From: Streptomyces sp. I6
GTDB lineage: Bacteria > Actinomycetota > Actinomycetes > Streptomycetales > Streptomycetaceae
Assembly (NCBI GenBank): GCA_003725745.1
Contig: RHDP01000001.1
Span: 6,861,501 to 6,925,500, forward strand
Length of the DNA stretch: 64,000 nucleotides
Reading direction: 5' to 3'
In this document: positions 46,266 to 54,890 of the stretch, one piece after another
Numbering within the stretch: position 1 is the first letter of the stretch
Layout: every line of letters begins with the position of its first letter
The notes under the pieces: model-generated
Database searches by the model: none
Told to the model about the DNA's origin: nothing
The model's input: only the letters and a program-made list of their open reading frames with translations
Made by a program: the position numbers and the translations under genes

Positions 46266-47323
46266 CGGGAACCGGCCTCGGTCCGGGGGCTGGCATGGCG
46301 CGCCAGGTCGTGGAAGAACCCCTCGACGGCCGTGACCTCATCAGCTTCCTCGGCGCGCCGGAACACGTGCTCACCCACGGTCATGTCCAGCACGCCCAGG
46401 CCGAACGGGGAGAAGACCACGGTGCGGTCAGCCGGGACGGCGAGCCGGCCGGTGAGCACGTCGTAGAGGGTTCCGGCGAGGAAGTCCCGGCCGCCAGTGC
46501 TCTGTTCGGCCAGGTGGACCGATGTGTCGGCCTTGAGCACGTGCTCGACGTCGTCAACCACGTTGACGCTGTCGAGGATGATCTCGCTGCTCAGGTCGCG
46601 CAGCGAGACGTGCAGGACGAGTGGATGGTGATCAAACCAGGCCGGGTCGGTCACGTGCGGCTGTGCCGCCGTCGTGGCGAGGACTACCACGTCGCTGGCC
46701 CGGATGAGCTCTTCGGAGCTCTCGTACCTCCGGACCGGCGTGCCCCCGGAGGACTCCCGCAGATGCCGGGCGAAGTCCCGCGCGTACTGGTCGGAGAGGT
46801 CGTACACGCCGAGTTCCTCGGGCTCCCAGCCGAGCGTGGACAGGTACTGGTGCAGATAGCGGGCGATGAGCCCGGTGCCGAGGAAGCCGATCCGCCGCGG
46901 CCGCGGGCGGTCCGCAAGCAGGGCCCGAGCCGCCACCGCGGCGGACGCGGCGGTGCGCACCGCACTGATGATGGAGCTCTCCAGGCACGCGTAGGGGTAC
47001 CCGGTGGCCGGATCGTTGAGGATCAGTACGGCGGAGGCACGCGGAATGCCTCGCTCCAGGTTGGAGGGGAAGCTGGAGATCCACTTGATGCCGTCCACGG
47101 GCCGCTCACCGCCGACCGAGGCCGGCAGCGCGATGATGCGGGCCGAGGGTCGGTCCGGGAAACGCAGGAAGTAGGAGGGCGGATTGACGGTCTGTGCCTC
47201 ACCGTGCAGGCGGTAGGCCTTCTCGACGAGGTTGATGACTTCGGGCTGTTGCCCGTCGAGCACCCGGTGCACGGCCACGCCCGGCACCACCCCGAACCGG
47301 GGGATACCCACTTGCTCGTTCAT
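46262..47323 (-). CDS. sbnB: SbnB-like N-(2-amino-2-carboxyethyl)-L-glutamate dehydrogenase
   Basis: This 353-residue NAD-dependent enzyme is of the ornithine cyclodeaminase fold. The dinucleotide site is RIGFLGTGLIARYLHQYL, and NPPSYFLRFP and DGIKWISSFPSNLERGIPRA give the substrate region. In staphyloferrin B synthesis SbnB oxidatively cleaves the SbnA product to L-2,3-diaminopropionate plus alpha-ketoglutarate. The adjacency to sbnA, with an ATGA overlap, makes the assignment firm. The frame is intact. Ornithine cyclodeaminase is excluded by the partner gene. Confidence 0.9.
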   Translation of the reverse strand: MNEQVGIPRFGVVPGVAVHRVLDGQQPEVINLVEKAYRLHGEAQTVNPPSYFLRFPDRPSARIIALPASVGGERPVDGIKWISSFPSNLERGIPRASAVLILNDPATGYPYACLESSIISAVRTAASAAVAARALLADRPRPRRIGFLGTGLIARYLHQYLSTLGWEPEELGVYDLSDQYARDFARHLRESSGGTPVRRYESSEELIRASDVVVLATTAAQPHVTDPAWFDHHPLVLHVSLRDLSSEIILDSVNVVDDVEHVLKADTSVHLAEQSTGGRDFLAGTLYDVLTGRLAVPADRTVVFSPFGLGVLDMTVGEHVFRRAEEADEVTAVEGFFHDLARHASPRTEAGSR

Positions 47324-48297
47324 ATGCTCTCCAGAAGTTCGCGGATGTCGACCTGCCCGTAGTGGTCACTGACCCAGGCGTCGTTGTAGATGGTGTTGAT
47401 GTAGCGCTCGCCCAGATCGGGGGCGATCGCGACGGCACTGCCGGCGGGGTACTGGGCGAGCCACTGGGACGCGGCGGAGACCACCGTTCCCGACGAGCCG
47501 CCGAGGAGGATGCCCCGGGCCGCCAGCTGCCTGCAGGTGTGGATCGTGTCGATCTCGTGGACCCGCATCACCTCGTCCACCAGGCCGGCCGTGAGCGACG
47601 GATCGATCAGCGGCATGGGTGCGCCGGCCCCGAGGCCGGGGATGTGGCGTGGTCCCGGGGTCCCGGCGAAGCTGACGGAACCGACACTGTCGACGGCGAT
47701 GATGCGCACGTGGGGCCGGTGGAGGCGGAAGTACCGCGCGCAGCCCATGAGCGTGCCCCCGGTACCGGCCCCAACGAACAGGGTGTCGAGATCGGGGAAG
47801 TCTTTGGCGATCAGCGCGGCAGTCGTCTCGTAGTGGGACATCCAGTTGGCCGGGTTCTCGTACTGGTTGAGCCACAGGTAGCCCGGGTCCTCGGCGCACC
47901 GCTGTCGCACGTAGGACCGTCGCGCTGCCAGGAACCCGCCCGCGGGGTCGGGCTCGTCGAGGACCACTACCTCGGTCCCCAGAGCCCGCATCAGAGCGAC
48001 GGTCGCCGGATTGCAGTTGATGTCGGTCACGCAGACGAACTTCAGCGCCTTCGACGCGGCTATCACCGACAGCGCCACGCCGAGATTCCCGGAGGAGGAC
48101 TCGATGAGCGTGGAGTCCGGCCCCAGCGTGCCGTCGTGCTGCGCGGCCTCGACCATCCGGGCGGCCGGCTGCATCTTGATCGATCCGGCGAAGTTGAAGC
48201 CCTCGCACTTGAGGACGAGCGGGATGCCGAGGCTGGAGCGCAGATCGAGGTACACGTCGCTGTCCAGCAGATCGTGAGCTGCCGAGATGACAGGCAT
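47320..48297 (-). CDS. sbnA: SbnA-like N-(2-amino-2-carboxyethyl)-L-glutamate synthase
   Basis: This 325-residue fold-type II PLP enzyme is of the cysteine synthase group. The PLP Lys is in FNFAGSIKMQPAARM, the substrate loop is ESSSGNLGVAL and the phosphate-binding loop is GAGTGGTLMG. SbnA joins O-phospho-L-serine and L-glutamate, the first step to L-2,3-diaminopropionate. It uses the ATG at 48297 with AAAGGAAG upstream; the in-frame ATG at 48318 lacks a site. It lies 48 bases after narK on the same strand and is coupled to sbnB. O-phosphoserine may come from the DUF1015 protein across the locus. Confidence 0.9.
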   Translation of the reverse strand: MPVISAAHDLLDSDVYLDLRSSLGIPLVLKCEGFNFAGSIKMQPAARMVEAAQHDGTLGPDSTLIESSSGNLGVALSVIAASKALKFVCVTDINCNPATVALMRALGTEVVVLDEPDPAGGFLAARRSYVRQRCAEDPGYLWLNQYENPANWMSHYETTAALIAKDFPDLDTLFVGAGTGGTLMGCARYFRLHRPHVRIIAVDSVGSVSFAGTPGPRHIPGLGAGAPMPLIDPSLTAGLVDEVMRVHEIDTIHTCRQLAARGILLGGSSGTVVSAASQWLAQYPAGSAVAIAPDLGERYINTIYNDAWVSDHYGQVDIRELLESI

Positions 48298-48345
48298 GCG
48301 TCCATCACTTCCTTTCATGTGGTGAAACCGATCGGCGTTCGTGGC

Positions 48346-49727
48346 TCAGCTGACGCGCGAAAGGTGCTTCGGGAGGGCAGCCGGCTCCTGCGCTTCTCGG
48401 CGCTCGCGAGGCAGGAACACGGTGCCGACGACGACCATGCACAGTGCGTAGTAGGCGAGGAACGCGATGAAGGCGGGGGTGCCGCTGCTGCCCGGGCCGC
48501 TGTACGAGGCACGGAAGACCAGGTTGATCGCGACTCCGCCCAGGGCTCCCACGGCCCCGGCGATGCCGAGCACAGCGCCGCTCAGCCTTCTCGAACGTTC
48601 GAACTCGACTCGTGCGTCGCGGCCCGCCGCGACCGCATCCTCCGCGTTCCTGGCGAAGAGGGCCGGGATCAGCTTGAAGGTGGACCCGCTGCCGATGCCG
48701 CTGAGCACGAACAATGCGGTGAAGCCCGTGACGAACAGGGCGAACGTCGTCGTGTACGAGGCGAGGACCAGGAGCGCCGTCCCGCCGGCCATGCCCATGA
48801 ACGTCAGCAGCGTGATCCGGGCGCCGCCCCACCGGTCAGCCATCCGGCCTCCCAGTGGCCGGGCCACCGACCCCAGCAGTGGTCCGAGGAAGGTGAAGGA
48901 GGCGGCTTCGAGCGGCGTGGAGCCGAACTGGCTCTGCAGCACCAGGCCAAAGGCGAAGCCGTACCCGATGAACGACCCGAACGTGCCGACGTACAGCAGC
49001 GAGATCCACCAGGTGCCGCGATGGCGGACGGCTTCGCGCTGGGTGCCCGGCGCCCCGCGCACCGCGTCGACGTTGTCCATGCGCAGGGCAGCCAGCAGGG
49101 AGACGAGTGCGATCAAGGGGAGGTAGGCGGCGGCGACGTAGGAGGGGTGGGTGTCGCCGGCGGTGGCGATCACCAGCAGTCCCAGCAACTGGACGACCGC
49201 CACACCCAGATTGCCGCCCCCGGCGTTGAGTCCCAGAGCCCAGCCCTGGTGGCGCTGCGGGAAGAAGGTGGTGATGTTGGTCATGGAGGAGGCGAAGTTG
49301 CCTCCCCCCACCCTGCCGTGGCGGCGATGAGCACGAAGACCCACAGCGGGGTTCCGGGCTGCTGGACGAAGTGGACGGCGGACACCGTCGGCACGAGGAG
49401 GACCGCGGAGGCGAACACGGTCCAGTTGCGTCCGCCGAAGCGGGTCACGGCGTAGCTGTAGGGGAGCCGTAACAGCGCGCCGACGAGGGTCGGCGTGATC
49501 ACCAGCAGAAACTTCTCACCGGGTGCGAAGCCGAGCCCGATGTCAGGTGACATGAACAGCACCAGGACTGACCACATGCTCCATACCGAGAAGCCGACGT
49601 GCTCGGACAGGACGGACAGCCACAGGTTGCGGCGGGCGATGCGTTTGCCGGAACGGTCCCAGAAGTCCTCGTCCTCGGGGTTCCAGCCTTCGATCCACCG
49701 TCCCCGGGTGGACTGTCTGCGCGACAT
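48346..49727 (-). CDS. narK: NarK-type nitrate/nitrite transporter (frameshifted)
   Basis: A major facilitator of the nitrate/nitrite porter family, about 460 residues. The start (FWDRSGKRIARRNLWLSVLS, EHVGFSVWSMWSVLVLFM) is typical of actinobacterial NarK2. AGVGGGNFASSMTNITTFFP is the nitrate signature and LNAGGGNLGVAVVQLLGL the second copy. One G is missing near 49308, dividing it in two literal frames. ATG 49727 follows AAGGAAGA. It is first in the operon with the Dap genes, an unusual partner for Dap synthesis. It imports nitrate, exports nitrite, or both. Confidence 0.8.
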
Positions 49728-50250
49728 GAGTCTTCTTCCTTGTCATGGAGAGGCGGCCGGTTGGCTGTGGGAAAGCTGCCGACGTGCGGGCGGGCGGCGT
49801 TTTCTGGCCAAGCTCACGTCGAAGGAACGAAAAGAACGGCGACGGACACGGACCGTGGGTGCGTCCGGGCAGAGGTTCGGGCGAACCGTCCGGAGAGCCG
49901 GGACGTTCTTTCGCGGCAACGCGGACGGCCTGGCTCGTCCAGTGGCTGAGACACGGCCGGTCAGCGGGAAAAGGCCTGTGCTGGTGGCATGTGAGCCATG
50001 AAGAATGTGGCGCCGGCGACCTGCCTTCCACAGCCTAAGTCAACCGAACGCTGTTCAGCAATAGGGAAAGCTCGATCGGATTCAGCCCTGCCTGAGTCTG
50101 TCAAGTTGACGCTTGACGCCATGCTCGCGGTGCGTTTTGATGAACACCGTTCACCACTACCGAACTTGCGCCATCATTGTTCGAGAGCCTCTCGCCCCGA
50201 GTGATCCCCAGCTCAGCACGCTTCGACGGCCCACGAGGAGAGATCAGCCA
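49728..50250. promoter_or_regulatory. Divergent control region, narK / dhaL
   Basis: About 520 noncoding bases. GAACGCTGTTC (50046-50056) is identical to the site upstream of the IclR gene at 32682-32692, and TGAACACCGTTCA (50141-50153) is a second perfect dyad of the same type. These are candidate IclR operators controlling both directions. The part from 49740 to 50030 shows no coding signal I trust. Confidence 0.5.
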
Positions 50251-50943
50251 GTGAACGTCACACTCGCCCGGGAGTGGATGAGCAACGCCAACTCGCTCAT
50301 CAGCCGGGAACGCGACCACCTGACGGAGCTGGACGCCGCCATCGGGGACGCGGACCACGGCGTCAACCTCGCCCGCGGCTTCGCCCGAGCCCACACCGTC
50401 ATCGCGCAGGGGCTGCACCTCACCGGCACACCCGCGAGCATCCTTTCCTCGACAGGCCGACTCCTCATGTCGGAGATAGGGGGCGCCGCGGGCCCTCTCT
50501 ACGGCAGCGCCCTCTTCGCCACGGGCTCAGCATTACCAGACAACGACGAGGTGAACCCCGCTGAATTCGCCGCCGCCCTGCAGGCAGGCCTCGAGAGCAT
50601 CCAGGTACTGGGTGCCGCCAAACAGGGCGACAAGACCATGGTCGATTCCTACACACCAGCCGTAGCCGCGTTCCGCCGCGCCGCGGCCACCGGCTTCGGC
50701 CCGGCCACCCAGGCCGCCGCGAGCGCGGCCGAGGCAGGCATGCGCGCCACCATCCCCCTCCAGGCCGCCAAGGGCCGTGCTTCCTACCTCGGGCTGCGCA
50801 GCATCGGCCACCAGGACCCGGGTGCCACATCGACCGCCCTCGTCTTCCGAGCCCTCGCCGACACCTTACGAACGGCGGAGCAGTCCTGCGCCTGCCCGAC
50901 CTGCTTCGGGCTGCGCCCCGCCCAGCCGACCCACAGGAGGTGA
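50251..50943 (+). CDS. dhaL: DhaL-type dihydroxyacetone kinase subunit
   Basis: This 230-residue protein has the DhaL fold: LTELDAAIGDADHGVNLARG (Mg-ADP Asp residues), ILSSTGRLLMSEIGGAAGPLY, GDKTMVDSYTPAVAAF and GRASYLGLRSIGHQDPGATS. In dihydroxyacetone kinase it is the ADP-binding half and works with DhaK, but no dhaK is present here. It starts with GTG 50251, with GAGGAG eleven bases before. The DUF1015 gene begins five bases after its stop. The C-terminal CACPTCFGL adds two or three Cys outside the usual fold. Without DhaK its role may be phosphoryl transfer to another substrate, but this is inference. Confidence 0.85.
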   Translation: MNVTLAREWMSNANSLISRERDHLTELDAAIGDADHGVNLARGFARAHTVIAQGLHLTGTPASILSSTGRLLMSEIGGAAGPLYGSALFATGSALPDNDEVNPAEFAAALQAGLESIQVLGAAKQGDKTMVDSYTPAVAAFRRAAATGFGPATQAAASAAEAGMRATIPLQAAKGRASYLGLRSIGHQDPGATSTALVFRALADTLRTAEQSCACPTCFGLRPAQPTHRR

Positions 50944-50948
50944 GCCGC

Positions 50949-52282
50949 ATGACATCCCTCTCCGGCACCGCCCGGCGCATCACCGAAGACCTCACCCGCG
51001 AACCGGCAGGGAAGCCGGGCCTGCGACTGGCCCCGCTGCGCGGCCTTCGCTACGTCTCGGACGCGGTCGGCGACCTGGCCACCGTGACCTCACCGCCCTA
51101 CGACGTCGTCACCCGGCCGGACGGTCTGCGGCACCTGGAGTCAGCAGCCCCGCACAACATCGTGCGGCTCATCCTTCCGCAGGCCGACAGCGCCGCCGCG
51201 CGTCATGAACTGGCCGCGGCGACCCTGCGCGACTGGCTCGCCGCTGGCATCCTCGCCCCGGACCCGGAACCGGCGCTCTATGTGTACGAACAGTCCTGCG
51301 GAGACCTCCTCCAGCGGGGCATCATCGGTGCACTCGCCCTCTCCGCCCCGGCACAAGGCGTGGTCCTGCCCCACGAGGAAGTCATGCCCAACGTCGTCGA
51401 GGACCGCGCCGCCCTCATGCGCGCCACAGCCGCCAACCTGGAACCCCTGCTCCTCACCTACCGCGGCGACACGGAAGCCGCCAGCGCCGCGGCCGTCATC
51501 GAGCGGACGGCCGCGACACGCCCCTGCTGGTCACCACCACGGAAGACGGCTTCAGCCACCGCCTCTGGGCGATCACCAGCCCCGCCGAACTCTCCCAGAT
51601 CATCGTCGACCTGGCGGACCGTCAAGCGCTCATAGCGGACGGCCACCACCGCTGGGCCACCTACCTGCGCCTCCAGCGGGAACACACCACGGCCCCCAGC
51701 CCCTGGGACCACGGACTCGTACTCCTGGTGGACACGACACGCCATCCACTCCAGGTCCGGGCCATCCACCGCCTCCTGCACCACATGCCGGTCTCCGCGG
51801 CACTGACGAAGGCAGCACCCTTCTTCCGTGTGCGGCACCTGCGGACCTCCCTCCCCGACGCCCTCCACGCACTTGGCGAGGCGAACACCGCCGGAAACGC
51901 CTTCCTCCTCGCCGGCGACGGCACGTTCCACCTTCTCGACGGGCCCGATCCGGAGCTCCTGTCCCGGACGGTCAGACAGGACCGCCCCGAAACGTGGCGC
52001 ACGCTGGACGCCGCGATCCTGCACGAGACCCTCCTCCCACACGTATGGGAGATCCCGGACACCTCACGGGACATCGCATACGTCCATGACACGGAGGAAG
52101 CGGTGCGCCAGGCCGAGCTCCACCGGGCCACCGCCGTCATCATGCATCCCGTGCGCGAGGAACTCGTCCGCACTCTCGCCCGCCAGGGAGTCATGATGCC
52201 GCGCAAGACGACTTCCTTCGGACCGAAACCCGCTTCGGGCCTGCTCCTGCGCAGCCTGGAGGCGGACCTATCCGGACTCTAG
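50949..52282 (+). CDS. DUF1015 protein, candidate serine kinase (frameshifted)
   Basis: About 444 residues with all DUF1015 landmarks: LAPLRGLRYVSDAVGDLA, TSPPYDVVTRPDG, HNIVRLILP, VLPHEEVMPNVVEDRAALM, LIADGHHRWATYLRLQ and MMPRKTTSFGPKPASGLLL. One base is missing near 51513; adding it joins IERTAA to TPLLVTTTEDG. As I recall, this family is related to the ParB-fold free-serine kinases SerK and SbnI, which make O-phospho-L-serine. SbnI does so for SbnA in staphyloferrin B synthesis. That would supply the SbnA gene of this locus. GGAGGTGAG precedes ATG 50949. The kinase role is inferred, not shown. Confidence 0.75.
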
Positions 52283-52665
52283 TGTCCTGAGTCGTTAGTT
52301 CGTGTGCAGTATGCGGCGAGGGTTTCGAGGATCTCGTCTGCGGTCTTGGTCCACACGAACGGCTTGGGGTTCTTGTTCCACTCGTTGATCCAGCCGCGGA
52401 TGTCGCGTTCCAGCTCGACGACGCTGCGGTGGGCCGAGCGGCGGAGTTTGCGGGAGGTCAGCTCGGCGAACCAGCGCTCGACGAGGTTGAGCCAGGAGGC
52501 GGAGGTGGGGGTGAAGTGGAGGTGGAAGCGGGGGTGTCGCAGCAGCCACTTCTTGACCGCTTCGGTCTTGTGGGTGGCGTAGTTGTCCAGGACCAAGTGC
52601 AGGTCCAGGTCCTTGGGGACGGCGGTGTCGATGGTGTTCAGGAAGCGGAGGTGACGCTCCGTCAA
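52279..52665 (-). pseudogene. IS630-type transposase, C-terminal fragment
   Basis: The frame reads LDLHLVLDNYATHKTEAVKK (second Asp), FTPTSASWLNLVERWFAEL (catalytic Glu) and DIRGWINEWNKNPKPFVWTK. This is the C-terminal third of an IS630-like DDE transposase. The N-terminal part is missing and ISL3 sequence follows directly. Its stop overlaps the DUF1015 end by four bases. Confidence 0.75.
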
Positions 52666-53290
52666 GGGTGACGGCGTCGGAGCAGGGCCATGAGGATGAC
52701 GCGGTGTCGGAGCAGTGGGAGTCCGGCGTGGCCGGCCATGAGTCGCTTCTGGAGTTTCAGATCGGTGATGCGGCCTTCGTCGACGCCGGAGTGGAACGGG
52801 GTGCTGATGCCCTGCACGACTGCAGACTGGTCCTCGCGGACGGCCCTGGCCAGGCTGGCCAGCGCCGGCAGGCCGGAGGCTGTGAGCTTCTCGAGCCAGT
52901 CCGCGAGGCTGCCTGCGTCGCGGGCGTCGAGTATGGCGGCGAACTGACGCACCAGGTCGTGGGTTCGGTCCAGTTCCGGGCAGTGCTCGAGCAGCCGCCT
53001 GAGTGCTTCCGTGGCGTGCAGGCTGCGCCGGGGTGGTGCGGTGGTGATCCAGCGGGCGACCTGACGGGGCGAGGGCGGTCGCTCTCGCGGTGTGTCGATC
53101 GGCAGTCCGCGGCGCAGCGGCGCGATGGCCGTCTTGACCCGCTGGTAGTGACCGTGGTAGCCCTTGGCGACGAGCTCCTGGTGCAGCACCGTCGCGGTGT
53201 GCTCGCCTTCCTCCCAGCGTTGCCGCAGGTAGTCCAGGTACGGATCGAGGCTGGTAGGCCGACGGGGCCGGAGACCCACCGGGCGGCCGT
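52662..53290 (-). pseudogene. ISL3 family transposase, C-terminal part
   Basis: The minus strand reads PYLDYLRQRWEEGEHTATVL, GHYQRVKTAIAPLRRGL, LARAVREDQSAVVQGISTPF and GRITDLKLQKRLMAGHAGLP. This is the C-terminal half of an ISL3 DDE transposase, with the catalytic Glu region near GVDEGRITDLK. The front is absent. Another ISL3 piece lies at 53725 in the opposite direction. Confidence 0.75.
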
Positions 53291-53518
53291 GGAGCGCGCC
53301 CGTGCCGAGAAGCATCGCCGTCGAAGCTGAACCGACCCTGGCTCCGGTCTTGCCGCTCGAGACGCCCGCCCAGTCACCCCGAGGCGGCGTTTCACCTGCG
53401 GTGGGTGATGTCCCGGATCCGCCGCCGGGGCTTGACTGCCTGGGAAGGGGGTCCGGGCGGTCGGTGACACCAGGCGACCCGCCCGCGCCCCGGCGTGGCA
53501 CGGCGAAGGAGGAGACCC

Positions 53519-53671
53519 ATGAACGAGCTCGACCTGCACCTCGAACTGGAGACGCCCGAGATCGAGGTGCTCCCGGACGCGCAGTCGCTGGCCTCCACGG
53601 TCGGCACTGGATCGTCCGTCAGCACCATCGGAGGGACCGCGGGGACCATCGGCACGGTCGGCTGCGGCTGA
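53519..53671 (+). CDS. Candidate RiPP precursor peptide, 50 residues
   Basis: A strong ribosome binding site (AAGGAGGAG, six bases before ATG 53519) leads a 50-codon frame. The first half is acidic and Leu-rich (LDLHLELETPEIEVLPDA), like a leader peptide. The second half is only Ser, Thr, Gly, Val, Ile and Ala and ends GTIGTVGCG, like a core to be dehydrated and cyclised. It has about ten Ser/Thr and a single Cys near the C-terminus. This resembles lanthipeptide or thiopeptide-type precursors, but I cannot fix the class. No modifying enzyme lies within the window: IS fragments flank it on both sides. An inverted repeat after the stop (TCGCCCGCCC with GGGCGGGCGA) may be a terminator. Confidence 0.6.
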   Translation: MNELDLHLELETPEIEVLPDAQSLASTVGTGSSVSTIGGTAGTIGTVGCG

Positions 53672-53683
53672 CCCGTCGAGGTC

Positions 53684-53714
53684 GCCCGCCCCTCGCCGCA
53701 CCGGAGGGCGGGCG
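53684..53714 (+). terminator. Stem-loop after the RiPP precursor
   Basis: TCGCCCGCCC and GGGCGGGCGA form a 10 bp stem with about 11 bases of loop shortly after the stop at 53671. No T tract follows. Confidence 0.5.
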
Positions 53715-53724
53715 ACCGGCGTCA

Positions 53725-53875
53725 CGCGCGGTCGCGGACACCGTCACCGCGTGGCTGAGAGCACACCCCGGAGCAGAGATCGTCTGCCGGGACCGGGCCC
53801 GCGGCTACGCCGAGGCTGTACGCACCGCCTGCCCCGACGCCATCCAGGTCGCGGACCGCTTCCACTTGAGTTCGA
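53725..53875 (+). pseudogene. ISL3 family transposase, internal fragment
   Basis: About 50 codons read VAERTVTAWL-like sequence, then HPGAEIVCRDRARGYAEAVR and DAIQVADRFHL, the second Asp region of ISL3 transposases. It ends at the DUF4394 fragment. The same region is present in full in the ISL3 copy at 60.2-61.6 kb (GTEIICRDRAACYAEG). Confidence 0.65.
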
Positions 53876-53944
53876 TGGTCCGGCGGAGCCACATCGAGTG
53901 CTCCAGCGTCCGGCCCGCGCCCGGGGCTCCCTGTCCAGGAACCG

Positions 53945-54459
53945 GCGCGCTGCACGGCGCCAACTTCGGCGTCGACTTCAACCCGGCGGCCGACCGCCTG
54001 CGTGTGATCAGCGACAACGGCCAGAACCTGCGGCACAACCTCAACGACCACAGCACCATCCAGGACGTGAACCTCACCACCCCGCCCGTCGAGGGCACCA
54101 CCAAGGGCGTCTCGGCCGCCGCCTACACCAACAACGACCTCAACGCGGCCACCGGGACCACACTGGTCGACATCAACACGAGCAGCGACCAGGTCGTCCT
54201 CCAGTCCCCGGCGAACAACGGCACGCTCGCCCCCACCGGCAGCCTCGGCATCGACGCCGGGATCAACGCCGGCATGGACATCTACAGCACCCTGTCCGGC
54301 GGGAAGACGGTCGACAACGCCGCCTTCGCCACCCTCACCCCGTACGGCGCCGGCACCCCCTCGCTGTACAGCATCAACGTCCTCACCGGCCAGGCCACAT
54401 CCATCGGCCAGTTCCCGCTGAACATCACGGACCTGGCGATCTCCCTCACCGGGTCCTGA
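53945..54459 (+). pseudogene. DUF4394 protein, C-terminal fragment
   Basis: The frame reads GVDFNPAADRLRVISDNGQN, TLVDINTSSDQVVLQSPANN and YSINVLTGQATSIGQFPLNI, ending at 54459. DUF4394 proteins are secreted beta-propeller-like proteins of unknown role, with this FNPxxDRLRV motif in each half. Only the C-terminal two thirds is left; the signal peptide and first blades were replaced by the ISL3 fragment. Confidence 0.7.
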
Positions 54460-54591
54460 GCCCGGGCGCCCTCGCTGCCCGGCGAACTCGGCGAAGCGCT
54501 CTGGCCACTTCCCAACGTGTCCGTAGCCGCTGGTTTCGGTGCATCGCCCCGGGTTTGATGGAGACATCGAAGACCCGGAAGGATGCCGATC

Positions 54592-54890
54592 ATGGCTGCT
54601 CCCCGTAAGTACCCCGACGAACTGCGCGAGCGTGCGACGCGGCTGGCGATCGAGGCCCGCAAGGACCCCGCCGGCAGGGCCGGTGCGATCAAGCGGATCG
54701 CCGACCAGCTGGACGTGCATCCCGAGGCTCTGCGCGGCTGGGTCAAGCGGGCCGAGACGGACGAGGGCATCGTGCCCGGGACCACCAGCACCGACGCTGC
54801 ACGGATCGCGGAGCTGGAGCGGGAGGTGAAGGAACTGCGGCGGGCGAACGCGATATTGAAGTCCGCCTCGGCTTTCTTCGCCGCGGAGCT
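54592..54890 (+). CDS. IS3 OrfA, 5' exon (interrupted by intron)
   Basis: It encodes MAAPRKYPDELRERATRLAI, IADQLDVHPEALRGWVK (helix-turn-helix) and IAELEREVKELRRANAILKS (leucine zipper). GGAAGG lies nine bases before the chosen ATG. Spliced to 57100-57118 it gives a 105-residue OrfA ending AAELDRPLR. Unspliced, it reads into the intron and stops at 54963. OrfA binds the IS ends and controls OrfB. Confidence 0.8.

Noticed and set aside
46262-48297. Staphyloferrin B-type siderophore cluster
   Set aside because: sbnA and sbnB are present, but there are no NIS synthetases, citrate synthase or ferric uptake genes. The partners are a free adenylation protein and a carrier protein.
50251-50943. Reading dhaL as part of a normal dihydroxyacetone kinase operon
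   Set aside because: No dhaK or phosphotransferase partner is present; the coupled gene is DUF1015 instead.
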